From assembly GCF_019104745.1 (NCBI RefSeq), contig NZ_JAHRWL010000002.1, positions 372,001 to 436,000 on the forward strand: 64,000 nucleotides of DNA, read 5' to 3'. The stretch comes from Thalassococcus arenae (lineage in GTDB: Bacteria; Pseudomonadota; Alphaproteobacteria; Rhodobacterales; Rhodobacteraceae). Positions 8,191 through 15,705 of this stretch are shown here, one piece after another. Both the position numbers and the translations under genes were made by a program. The notes under the pieces were generated by a model. It was not told the DNA's origin. It searched no databases and saw only the letters and a program-made list of their open reading frames with translations. Numbering within the stretch: the first letter of the stretch is position 1; the number at the start of each line of letters is the position of its first letter.

Positions 8191-9326
8191 TGGCGCGCGG
8201 CCCGGACGGGAAGGGCGGCGGCGCGGGCTTTTCGCTGGCCGACCAGCTGTTCAACGCCGACACCGTCGCTGACCTGGCCGGCGAATTCGCGGTGTTGCCG
8301 GGCTTCGATGCGGATCGCTTTGCCAGCGACGCGGTGGCGGGGTTCACGGATCGCGGGCTGCTGGAACGGCTCGACTGGCTGGCCACCTGCGCCGAGGCGC
8401 AGTTGCCTACCGGTTTTCCGGCCATGGCCGACGCGCTGGAGGCTGCGATGCCACCGCCGCTCGACCCAAACCGGACCGACGACGATTTCGGACGGTTCAT
8501 CCACGCCGTGCCGGGCATTCTCGCGGTGCGGCACGGGCTGGAAAACCATCGTGACCGCGCGCTCGACCTGCTGCACACCGCGACGCAACGGTTTTCGATG
8601 GAATACTACATCCGCCCTTTCCTGAACCGCTGGCCGGATCAGACGCTCGCGCGGCTCGATCTGTGGTGCGGCGATCCCAACTACCACGTGCGGCGGCTGG
8701 TCAGCGAAGGCACCCGCCCGCGGCTGCCCTGGGCGGCCAACATCACGCTGGACCCGGCGGTGCCACTGCGCTTTCTCGACCGTCTTCAAGCCGATCCCAC
8801 GCGCTACGTCACGCGATCCGTCGCCAATCACATGAACGATTTGTCCAGGATCATGCCCGATGTGGTGGTCGATCGCCTGCGCCGCTGGGCCGCCGCCGGG
8901 CACCAGAATTCTGACGAGATCGACTGGATCACCCGTCACGCCCTGCGCACCGCGGTCAAGCGTGGCGAACGCGGGGCGCTCGATCTGCTGGGTTATCGCG
9001 AAGGGCATGTCTCGGCCCGACTGGATGTGCCGGCGACCGTGCGGGTCGGCGGCACGCTCGAATTCTCGGTGACGCTGGAGGCGGACCAGGCGCTGCCGGT
9101 GCTGGTCGACTACAGGCTGCATTTCCATCGCCCGAACGGACGTGGCGAGAAGGTCTTCAAGCTGAAGACCGCAAAGCTGAAACCCGGTCAGCCGCTGCGG
9201 ATGCGAAAGGCCCACCGGCTGAAGGGCGACGCCACCACCTACCGGCTGCATCCCGGCCCGCACAGCCTGATCGTTCAGGTCAACGGTCGCGACGTGGCCG
9301 AGGCGGGCTTCGACCTGACCGAATGA
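8190..9326 (+). CDS. AlkC-type DNA alkylation repair glycosylase with C-terminal Ig-like domain
   Basis: The 378-residue protein has helical HEAT-like repeats over about residues 1-270, including FLNRWPDQTLARLDLWCGDPNYHVRRLVSEG and YVTRSVANHMNDLSR. A beta-rich tail from about residue 280 looks like the Ig-like domain found in some AlkC proteins. AlkC excises N3-alkylated purines without base flipping. Its ATG overlaps the stop of the SDR gene, so the two are co-translated. A signal for the adaptive alkylation response was not found. It could instead be a non-catalytic HEAT-repeat protein. Confidence 0.72.
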   Translation: MARGPDGKGGGAGFSLADQLFNADTVADLAGEFAVLPGFDADRFASDAVAGFTDRGLLERLDWLATCAEAQLPTGFPAMADALEAAMPPPLDPNRTDDDFGRFIHAVPGILAVRHGLENHRDRALDLLHTATQRFSMEYYIRPFLNRWPDQTLARLDLWCGDPNYHVRRLVSEGTRPRLPWAANITLDPAVPLRFLDRLQADPTRYVTRSVANHMNDLSRIMPDVVVDRLRRWAAAGHQNSDEIDWITRHALRTAVKRGERGALDLLGYREGHVSARLDVPATVRVGGTLEFSVTLEADQALPVLVDYRLHFHRPNGRGEKVFKLKTAKLKPGQPLRMRKAHRLKGDATTYRLHPGPHSLIVQVNGRDVAEAGFDLTE

Positions 9327-9628
9327 CGATCGCCGCGCGGTGCCCGTACTCCGACCCGGCGGAAACTTTCCCTTGACGTCAACGCTGCGATGCCGCATAG
9401 CCCGCCCAGTGCTGCGCAGCCGCGTGAGCTTGCCGCGCCCCGACACTGAACCGGACGGGCCACCAGCACAGACAGTTTTCAGTTCCCCATCACGCAGGGT
9501 TCCTGACATGACGGCCGGTTGCGGCGGGATACGCCCGCCTTTCCAGAGGCCGCATGCACCCTACCGGGCCGCCTCGCAGCGGCCGCAACCGTGGTCGCGC
9601 AGGATGCGCGGCCCATGAAGGATACCGT
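9327..9628. other. 302-base intergenic region, long leader of the DEAD-box gene
   Basis: No gene is supported here. It holds a promoter-like pair at 9373-9401 and a small hairpin GGCGGG-ATACG-CCCGCC (9523-9539) followed by TTT, leaving a leader of about 220 bases before the TTG start at 9629. Long leaders are common on cold-induced RNA helicase genes, so control at the RNA level is possible. Confidence 0.55.
9373..9401 (+). promoter_or_regulatory. putative promoter of the DEAD-box helicase gene
   Basis: TTGACG (9373-9378) and CATAGC (9396-9401) are separated by 17 bases. The -35 element is near consensus and the -10 is partial. It is the best promoter-like pair in the gap. Confidence 0.5.
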
Positions 9629-10888
9629 TTGTTCGATTTCGACATGCTCGGCCTCTCGCCGACACTCAACGCCGCGCTTGACCGCGCCGGCCTGACCCAA
9701 CCCACTCCGATCCAGAACCAGGCGATCCCGCTGGCGCTGGAAGGTCACGACATCATGGGCCTTGCCCAGACCGGCACCGGCAAGACACTGGCCTTCGGCC
9801 TGCCGCTGGTAGAGCATCTGCTGGCCCAACCGGCCAAGCCGGCGCCGAAAACCGCCAAGGCCCTGATCCTGGCCCCGACCCGCGAACTGGTGAACCAGAT
9901 CGCAGACAACCTGCGCGGTCTGACCGATGGCACCAAGCTGCGCGTCGTGACGGTGGTTGGCGGGCAATCCATCGGCCGCCAGATCGCGCAATTGTCGCGC
10001 GGCACAGACATCCTGGTCGCGACGCCGGGCCGGCTGATCGACCTGATGGACCGCCGTGCCGTCGATCTGGGCCAGGTGCGCCACCTGGTTCTGGACGAGG
10101 CCGACCAGATGCTCGACCTTGGTTTCATCCACGCGCTGCGCAAAATCGCGCCACGCCTGGGCAGCCCGCGCCAGACCATGCTGTTCTCGGCCACCATGCC
10201 GAAGCAGATGGAAGAGCTTTCGGGCGCCTATCTGACCAATCCCCGCAAGGTTCAGGTCGCGCCCCCGGGCAAGGCAGCCGACAAGGTCACCCAATCGGTG
10301 CATTTCCTCGACAAGGCCGCCAAGCCCACGCGCCTGCGTGAAATCCTGTCGGCCGATACAGATGCCCTGACGCTGGTCTTTTCGCGCACCAAGCATGGCG
10401 CCGAGAAGCTGATGAAGGGGCTGGTGGCCGACGGCTTCAATGCCGCCTCGATCCACGGCAACAAGAGCCAGGGCCAGCGCGACCGCGCGATCAAGGCCTT
10501 CCGCGAAGGCGAGATCACCGTGCTGGTGGCGACCGATGTCGCCGCCCGCGGCATCGATATCCCCGGCGTGGCCTATGTGGTGAACTACGATCTGCCCGAG
10601 GTGCCGGACAACTATGTACACCGCATCGGACGGACTGCCCGCGCCGGACGCGAAGGCGAGGCGATCGCCTTTTGCGCGCCCGAGGAAACCGATCTGCTGG
10701 CGGCGATCGAAAAGCTGATGAAGATCGAGATCCCCACCGGCAGCGGCACGCGTCCGCAAATGGCGCAGGGCAAATCCAGCGCGGGCCGTCCCGGACGGCG
10801 GCGGCGGGGCGGCAATTCCGGCGGCGCGGCCTCGGCGCCTGCGGCCCCGGCCAAGCGGCAGCGTTCGCGCCGGCGTCGCGCAGCCTGA
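9629..10888 (+). CDS. DEAD-box ATP-dependent RNA helicase, RhlE-like
   Basis: The 419-residue protein has all core helicase motifs: the Q motif (PTPIQNQ), Walker A AQTGTGKT, VLDEADQML, FSATMP, VATDVAARGIDIP and HRIGRTARAG. The tail is rich in Arg and Gly (GRRRRGG...KRQRSRRRRAA), as in RNA-binding extensions. The start is taken as TTG at 9629, reading MFDFDMLGLSPTL, because AAGGA sits about 7 bases upstream. The frame is open to an ATG at 9554, but that extension does not resemble the family. Such helicases unwind RNA during ribosome assembly or RNA decay. Confidence 0.9.
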   Translation: MFDFDMLGLSPTLNAALDRAGLTQPTPIQNQAIPLALEGHDIMGLAQTGTGKTLAFGLPLVEHLLAQPAKPAPKTAKALILAPTRELVNQIADNLRGLTDGTKLRVVTVVGGQSIGRQIAQLSRGTDILVATPGRLIDLMDRRAVDLGQVRHLVLDEADQMLDLGFIHALRKIAPRLGSPRQTMLFSATMPKQMEELSGAYLTNPRKVQVAPPGKAADKVTQSVHFLDKAAKPTRLREILSADTDALTLVFSRTKHGAEKLMKGLVADGFNAASIHGNKSQGQRDRAIKAFREGEITVLVATDVAARGIDIPGVAYVVNYDLPEVPDNYVHRIGRTARAGREGEAIAFCAPEETDLLAAIEKLMKIEIPTGSGTRPQMAQGKSSAGRPGRRRRGGNSGGAASAPAAPAKRQRSRRRRAA

Positions 10889-10919
10889 TCCGGCGAAAAA
10901 TAGGGATTGGAATGGGCGG

Positions 10920-11615
10920 TCAGCGCTGCGGCACGGCCGCCCATTTCGCTTCCAGCTTTTCCAGAGCCGCGATGCGTTCCTCGGTCTTGGGATGCGACAT
11001 CAGCCAGGCCGGGACGGCCCCCGCGCGCGAGCGGGTCAAATCCTCGAGCTTGCGGAACAGCGATTTCTGCGGTGCGACGCCGATGCCGGCCTTGACCAGC
11101 AGGGCGGCGGCATATTCGTCGGCCTCGTATTCGTCAGCCCGGCTCAGCCGCGCGGCCAGCAGCGTCGTCAGCATGTTGGCGATCCAGACGCCGATCCCGG
11201 GCAGGAACCGCGACAGGATCATCGCCAGCGCCGTGCGCAGCGCGTTCTGGCCGGAAAAATCGATCATCCGCCGGCGCGAATGGCCCAGGGCGACATGGCC
11301 CAGCTCGTGCGCGATCACGCTGGCCAGTTCCTCGCCCGACACCTCGCCGTTCTGGTATTTGCGGAAGAACCCCCGTGTGATGAATATCCGCCCGTCCGGG
11401 GCGGCCAACCCGTTCACCGGGTCGATCTCGTAGACATGCACGCGGATGCGCGGCAGATCCAGCGCCGCCGCCATCCGGTCGGTCAGTGCCTTGAGCCGCG
11501 GATCGGCCAGTTCGGTCGACCGTTCGTCCAGTTCGCGCGCGGTGCGCCACGCCGAAAAGCGGTACATCGCCAGCGCATAGAGTATGGCCAAGAGGATCGG
11601 GGTGAATTTCAACAT
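10920..11615 (-). CDS. M48-family membrane metalloprotease
   Basis: The 231-residue protein has one N-terminal membrane segment (FTPILLAILYALAMY). The zinc motif HELGH lies in VIAHELGHVALGHSRRRM, and a downstream glutamate is present in DEYEADEYAA. This arrangement fits small HtpX/Ste24-like peptidases that clear damaged membrane proteins. It is shorter than HtpX (about 290 residues) and lacks the second pair of membrane helices, although LRTALAMILSRFLPGIGVWIANML is hydrophobic. It converges on the helicase gene and is followed by xth upstream. Confidence 0.82.
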   Translation of the reverse strand: MLKFTPILLAILYALAMYRFSAWRTARELDERSTELADPRLKALTDRMAAALDLPRIRVHVYEIDPVNGLAAPDGRIFITRGFFRKYQNGEVSGEELASVIAHELGHVALGHSRRRMIDFSGQNALRTALAMILSRFLPGIGVWIANMLTTLLAARLSRADEYEADEYAAALLVKAGIGVAPQKSLFRKLEDLTRSRAGAVPAWLMSHPKTEERIAALEKLEAKWAAVPQR

Positions 11616-11653
11616 GGTTCAGATATGGGGGCGAGGTCGCCGCTGCCAAGGGT

Positions 11654-12436
11654 TCACAGTGCCAGTTCCACCCAGATCGGCACATGGTCGGACGGCTTTT
11701 CGCGGCCGCGGATGGCGCGGTCGATCTGACAATCCTGCATCAGGTCCGCGCAGGCGGGATTGAGCAGGAAATGGTCGATGCGGATGCCGTTGTCCTTTTC
11801 CCAGGCACCGGCCTGGTAATCCCAGAACGAATAGTGCCCCGGTGCCTGGTTTCGGGCGCGGAAGGCTTCGGTGAATCCCAGGTTGACGATCCGACGGAAC
11901 GCGGCGCGCGTTTGCGGCAGGAACAGCGCATCGGTTTCCCAGGCCTTCGGATTGGCGGCATCCTCGGCTTGCGGGATCACGTTGTAGTCGCCCGCCATCA
12001 GCGCCGGCATCTCATCGGCCAGCAATTGCCGGGCGCGCGCTTCGAGCCGCGCCATCCAGGCGAGTTTGTAGTCGTATTTCGGACCCGGCGCCGGGTTGCC
12101 GTTGGGCAGATACAGCCCGCAAAGCCGCACGGCATGGGTGTTTCCGACCACCGTCGCCTCGATCCAGCGCGCCTGTTCGTCGCCATCGTCGCCGGGCAGG
12201 CCGCGGCTGACGTCCTCAAGCGGATGCTTGGACAGGATCGCCACGCCGTTGAAGCTTTTCTGCCCGTGCGTTTCGACGACATAGCCGCGATCCTCGAACA
12301 GTTCGCGGGGGAAACCCTCGTCCACGGATTTGATTTCCTGCAACAACGCGACGTCCGGCTGCGCTTCGTCCAGCCAATCCGTCAAAGCGCCGATCCGGGC
12401 CTTGATGCCGTTGATGTTGAAACTCGCGATCTTCAT
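11654..12436 (-). CDS. xth: exodeoxyribonuclease III
   Basis: The 260-residue protein belongs to the exonuclease-endonuclease-phosphatase fold. It starts MKIASFNINGIKARIGAL, has LLQEIK with the metal-binding Glu, and has GDYNVIP and the closing SDHVPIWVEL with the catalytic Asp-His pair. Xth removes 3' blocking groups and cleaves at abasic sites in base excision repair. The ATG at 12436 follows GGGAGG at suitable distance; the longer frame to 12565 is not credible. It is transcribed away from the repeat-peptide operon. Confidence 0.93.
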   Translation of the reverse strand: MKIASFNINGIKARIGALTDWLDEAQPDVALLQEIKSVDEGFPRELFEDRGYVVETHGQKSFNGVAILSKHPLEDVSRGLPGDDGDEQARWIEATVVGNTHAVRLCGLYLPNGNPAPGPKYDYKLAWMARLEARARQLLADEMPALMAGDYNVIPQAEDAANPKAWETDALFLPQTRAAFRRIVNLGFTEAFRARNQAPGHYSFWDYQAGAWEKDNGIRIDHFLLNPACADLMQDCQIDRAIRGREKPSDHVPIWVELAL

Positions 12437-12744
12437 CCCGTCCTCCCGAAACCGACGAATCCGTATCGCAAGGCATCGGTAAATCCGCAAGCAACGGTGC
12501 TCGATTCGGCCGAAATTCACCGGAAGACAGACTTCTGCGAGGGTTCCGGCGAAGGATATCCACAATTTTCTTCTTGTTGTTGGTAAACCGATTAGCTTTG
12601 GCTTCTCGGTTTTCTGCGATCCGTCCTTTCTGTGGAAAAATCAGCATCCATCAATCATAGCGATAAAAACGTTTTAAATATTCAAGCTATAGATGCAGCG
12701 TTTTCGACATCGAAACCAACCATGCCAAAACGGGAGAAGGTTCC
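12437..12744. promoter_or_regulatory. AT-rich intergenic region upstream of the repeat-peptide operon
   Basis: This 308-base gap between divergent genes contains no credible gene. It is clearly richer in A+T than its surroundings. It holds two sequences one base from the DnaA box (ATATCCACA at 12556-12564, TGTGGAAAA at 12631-12639) and a perfect palindrome AAAACGTTTT (12666-12675). A strong ribosome site GGGAGAAGG (12731-12739) closes it. No confident -35/-10 pair could be chosen. Confidence 0.5.
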
Positions 12745-13236
12745 ATGTCGGCCAAACTCAAGCACACCATTTCTGAAGAAATTCTTGTCAGCAACGACAC
12801 CAGTGCATCGGCCCTGATGGGCGACGCGGTCGAAGCGTTCACCTCGTGGTCCGGCCCGGCCAGCGACCGGATCGACAGCGGCGATGCGGTCGAGGCATTC
12901 ACCTCGTGGTCCGGCCCGGCCGGCGACCGGATCGACAGCGGCGACGCGGTCGAAGCGTTCACCTCGTGGTCCGGCCCGGCTGGCGACCGGATCGACAGCG
13001 GCGACGCGGTCGAGGCGTTCACCTCGTGGTCCGGCCCGGCTGGCGACCGGATCGACAGCGGCGACGCGGTCGAGGCGTTCACCTCGTGGTCCGGCCCGGC
13101 CGGCGACCGGATCGACAGCGGCGACGCGGTCGAAGCTTTCACCTCTTGGTCCGGCCCGGCCGGAGACCGGATCGACAGCGGCGATGCGGTCGAGGCGTTC
13201 ACCTCGTGGTCCGGCCCCAAGACCCGCAAGGTCTGA
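12745..13236 (+). CDS. tandem-repeat peptide: 25-residue leader plus seven 20-residue repeats (possible multi-core precursor)
   Basis: The 163-residue protein begins with a leader MSAKLKHTISEEILVSNDTS followed by ASALM. Six 20-residue units of the form GDAVEAFTSWSGPAGDRIDS follow (unit 1 has AS in place of AG). A final truncated unit replaces the last residues with KTRKV. There is no signal peptide, membrane helix or cysteine. The layout, a short charged leader then identical cores rich in Thr, Ser, Trp and acidic residues, is that of a multi-core precursor of a modified peptide. The next two genes, an unknown protein and a DMT exporter, fit a maturation and export role. It could instead be a repetitive structural or binding protein. 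No known family was recognised with certainty. Confidence 0.7.
   Translation: MSAKLKHTISEEILVSNDTSASALMGDAVEAFTSWSGPASDRIDSGDAVEAFTSWSGPAGDRIDSGDAVEAFTSWSGPAGDRIDSGDAVEAFTSWSGPAGDRIDSGDAVEAFTSWSGPAGDRIDSGDAVEAFTSWSGPAGDRIDSGDAVEAFTSWSGPKTRKV
12820..13233 (+). repeat. seven tandem 60-bp coding repeats
   Basis: Units start at 12820, 12880, 12940, 13000, 13060, 13120 and 13180; the last is 54 bases. They differ by only a few bases, mostly synonymous (gat/gac, gaa/gag, gcg/gct/gca). Such uniformity at silent positions indicates recent expansion or ongoing gene conversion. Copy number is expected to vary between strains. Confidence 0.95.
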
Positions 13237-13245
13237 TCTGCGTGA

Positions 13246-13275
13246 CCGGAGCGGTGCAGCAGCGCGCCGCTCCGG
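13246..13275 (+). promoter_or_regulatory. intercistronic hairpin between the repeat peptide and its partner gene
   Basis: A perfect 9-bp stem CCGGAGCGG (13246-13254) / CCGCTCCGG (13267-13275) closes a 12-base loop, ten bases after the stop codon. There is no U tract, so it is more likely an RNA stabiliser or partial terminator. That would keep the peptide message abundant relative to the downstream genes. Confidence 0.65.
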
Positions 13276-13323
13276 GCGCCACGAAACGCCAACAAGCGTC
13301 GTCAGACCAAGGGGAGTCACGCC

Positions 13324-14385
13324 ATGAGCAACGTCATCGCGTTTCAGTCGCGGTCCCGGATCGGATCCCAGCCAGACCGTCTGGCTGCGCTGGTCAGCAG
13401 TTTCGCGACCCACCGGCGCCGCCCGGACGATGTTTTCTGGATGAAGGAAAACGCCGAGCTGCTGAACATCCTGGAATGCACGGGCATCGCGCCCCCGGTC
13501 GAAAGCCTTGCGCCGCTTGCGCCGTTCTACGAAAGCGCCTTGCGGCGCCTCGAATTCTTTCCGCAATACTACCGTTTTCTGCTGTCCATGGTGCTCGATC
13601 TCGAAGCGCTTGGATTTTCTGGACAGGTGGGACAACGCATGGTTGATTGGGCCATGGGTCAGAATCTCGCGAGAGCTGAGCTGTCCGACTTGCAGCGGGC
13701 CGAAGCGCGGCGCCTCATGGCGCGGCGCGGCGTCGACCCGATCGGCGATCGGGGCCTTGACGACCGTCTGCGCGCCTTTGCGTCCCGCAGCGAAACCTTT
13801 TCGCTGCCGAACAAGAAGGCCGCCTATGAACTGACCCACATTGTCTTTTATCTCAGCGAATACGGGCGCCGCGATCCGGACATGCCGCTCGAGGCGCGTC
13901 AAAGCCTGCATTTCGCCGGCATCCTGGCCTATCTGGACCAGAACGCCGACTTGCTGGCCGAAATCTGCACCGCGATGGTCTATGCCGGCGAAACGCCACC
14001 CCAGGCCTGGACGGCGCTTTTGTCACGCGCCACGCATCTGTTCGAGGTGACCAGCGGCGAAGGCGTTTCGGTGACCGACGACTACCACGAATTCTTGGTG
14101 TGCAACTGGCACGAGGCCGCGTCCGGCGGGGCTGCGTTCCGCAAGCCGATGGAAGACGGCCGGATGCGCTTTGATCGCGATCCGCGCCGTGCCGCGGCGT
14201 TGCGCGAGATGTCCCAGGCGCTGTTCCAGATGGACGGTGCGCGCACGCCGGATTGGCCCGCGATGCGCCGCCGCATCGCCGACAGCCTGTCGCCGGTGGC
14301 GCTGGACGTCTTGGACGCGGCCGAGGCCAGTTCCACCCATTTCGAGGCGTTCTTCGCCGGGTTCGCACGGGCGGGTCAGGCATGA
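13324..14385 (+). CDS. uncharacterised 353-residue protein, partner of the repeat peptide
   Basis: I do not recognise a characterised family. The protein appears almost entirely helical and soluble. Distinctive stretches are VFWMKENAELLNIL (about residues 38-51), FFPQYYRFLLSMVLDLEALG (about 79-98), YELTHIVFYLSEYGRRDPDMPLEA (about 171-194) and DDYHEFLVCNWHEAASGG (about 253-270). The last two carry His, Asp, Glu and Cys residues that could form a site. It has no ATP-grasp, radical-SAM CxxxCxxC or YcaO signature. GGGGAG precedes the ATG. It follows the repeat peptide by 87 bases and overlaps the exporter gene by ATGA, so it is probably a chaperone, tailoring enzyme or receptor for that peptide. 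Confidence 0.75.
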   Translation: MSNVIAFQSRSRIGSQPDRLAALVSSFATHRRRPDDVFWMKENAELLNILECTGIAPPVESLAPLAPFYESALRRLEFFPQYYRFLLSMVLDLEALGFSGQVGQRMVDWAMGQNLARAELSDLQRAEARRLMARRGVDPIGDRGLDDRLRAFASRSETFSLPNKKAAYELTHIVFYLSEYGRRDPDMPLEARQSLHFAGILAYLDQNADLLAEICTAMVYAGETPPQAWTALLSRATHLFEVTSGEGVSVTDDYHEFLVCNWHEAASGGAAFRKPMEDGRMRFDRDPRRAAALREMSQALFQMDGARTPDWPAMRRRIADSLSPVALDVLDAAEASSTHFEAFFAGFARAGQA

Positions 14386-15272
14386 ATGGGCTGACCCTCG
14401 GGGCGCTGCTGATCGTCGTCTATACCGGCATGATGGCCGGGGCGGACGGCATCACGAAGATGATCGCCGGGCAGTTCGAGGCACCGCAATTGTTCGCCGT
14501 CTCGGCGCTTCTGGTTCTGGGTCTGGCGCTCTTGATGACGCTGTTGCGGCGCCAAGACGGTGGCGTGCACGGCCTGCGTACCCGGTTTCCCAGGGTGATG
14601 GCCCTGCGGTCGGGTCTGACCGTGCTGGCCGCCATCGGTTTCTTTCAGGCGTTCCGGCATCTGCCTTTTGCCGACGTGTTCCTTTTCATCGGCCTGATCC
14701 CCGTTCTCGCCGCCGCGTTCAGTGGGCCGATCCTGGGCGAACATCCCCGGCCAACGGCCTGGATTGCCGTGACGATCGGAGCGGCTGGTATCCTGTTCCT
14801 GATGCCCGGCGGGCCCAGTTCGGTGCAACTCGGGCACCTTTGGGCCTTGCTCGCCGCCGTGACCGGCACCTTGTCGATGCTGCTGGGCCGCTACATCGCG
14901 CGGGCCGAGCGCGTGCCGTTGGCGCAGGTATTCTGGCCGAACCTGGCGCTGTTGGTGACGATGGGCCTTGCACTGCCTTTCGTGTGGCAACCGATGACCG
15001 GGGCCGATCTGATCTGGGTGGCGTTCTACAGCGTGCTGCTGTTCGCCGGCCGCTACGTGGTGGCCGAGGCGTTTCGCCTGCTTCCGGCCTATGTCGCCAC
15101 GCCGCTGATGAACCTGCAATTCGCCTGGATGGTCGTGATCGGCTACGTGGGCTTTGCCGAGATGCCGGGGCTCGCCACGCTGCTGGGCGTCGCGCTGGTC
15201 ATCGGGTCGGGTTTGTGGCTGGTGGCCGACGAGGCGCTGCCGCGTCGCAGCCGGATCGTCCCCGCCGAGTGA
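14382..15272 (+). CDS. DMT-family (EamA-type) membrane transporter
   Basis: The 296-residue protein has about ten hydrophobic helices arranged as two EamA repeats, for example LTLGALLIVVYTGMMAGADGI at the start and LWALLAAVTGTLSMLLGRYIA at the middle. DMT proteins of this kind usually export metabolites or amino-acid-like compounds. The ATG lies in the stop of the preceding gene (ATGA overlap), so it is co-translated with the uncharacterised partner of the repeat peptide. Export of a processed product is the natural inference, though DMT exporters are not known for long peptides. Confidence 0.85.
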   Translation: MNGLTLGALLIVVYTGMMAGADGITKMIAGQFEAPQLFAVSALLVLGLALLMTLLRRQDGGVHGLRTRFPRVMALRSGLTVLAAIGFFQAFRHLPFADVFLFIGLIPVLAAAFSGPILGEHPRPTAWIAVTIGAAGILFLMPGGPSSVQLGHLWALLAAVTGTLSMLLGRYIARAERVPLAQVFWPNLALLVTMGLALPFVWQPMTGADLIWVAFYSVLLFAGRYVVAEAFRLLPAYVATPLMNLQFAWMVVIGYVGFAEMPGLATLLGVALVIGSGLWLVADEALPRRSRIVPAE

Positions 15273-15298
15273 CAGCGGCGTTCGGCGGCGTTCGCCGT

Positions 15299-15622
15299 TC
15301 AGACGGAAAACGACGTTCCGCAGCCACAGCTGCTGGTCGCGTTGGGGTTCTCGATCACGAAGCGCGCGCCGATCAGTTCGTCGGAAAAGTCGATCACTGC
15401 GTTCGCCAGGAAGGGCAGCGACACCTGGTCGACAACCACCCGTTCGCCATCCGCCTCGAGCACGAGATCGTCCGCAGCCGGTTCGTCCAGCTTGATCTCG
15501 TATTGAAAGCCCGAACAGCCGCCACCCTCGACCGCGACGCGCAGCGCCTTGCCCTGCGCGCCCGCGCCGATTTCGGACAGGCGTTCGAAGGCACGGGTGG
15601 TGACCTTGGGGGGCAGTTGCAT
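15299..15622 (-). CDS. A-type Fe-S carrier protein (ErpA/IscA-like)
   Basis: The 107-residue protein has the three conserved cysteines of A-type carriers: Cys36 in GGGCSGFQY and Cys99 and Cys101 in SSCGCGTSF. A-type proteins receive Fe-S clusters from the scaffold and deliver them to client enzymes. The length is typical. The start at 15622 (MQLPPKVTTRAFERL) leaves a short divergent promoter region shared with the dNTPase gene. ErpA, IscA and SufA cannot be separated by motif alone. Confidence 0.88.
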   Translation of the reverse strand: MQLPPKVTTRAFERLSEIGAGAQGKALRVAVEGGGCSGFQYEIKLDEPAADDLVLEADGERVVVDQVSLPFLANAVIDFSDELIGARFVIENPNATSSCGCGTSFSV

Positions 15623-15705
15623 CGCTGGCCTCGCGGGACGGTTTAACTGTTGCGCAAGCTGTAATATATGCGCGGCAGAGACAGGCGACAAGAACAGGAG
15701 AGGCC

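Noticed and set aside
12820-13233. CRISPR-like array
   Set aside because: The 60-bp period has no variable spacers between repeats, the units are in-frame coding sequence, and there are no cas genes.
12687-13295. Minus-strand repeat protein antisense to the repeat peptide
   Set aside because: The plus-strand frame has a strong ribosome site, leader and downstream operon. The minus frame lacks these, and its repeats simply mirror the same DNA.
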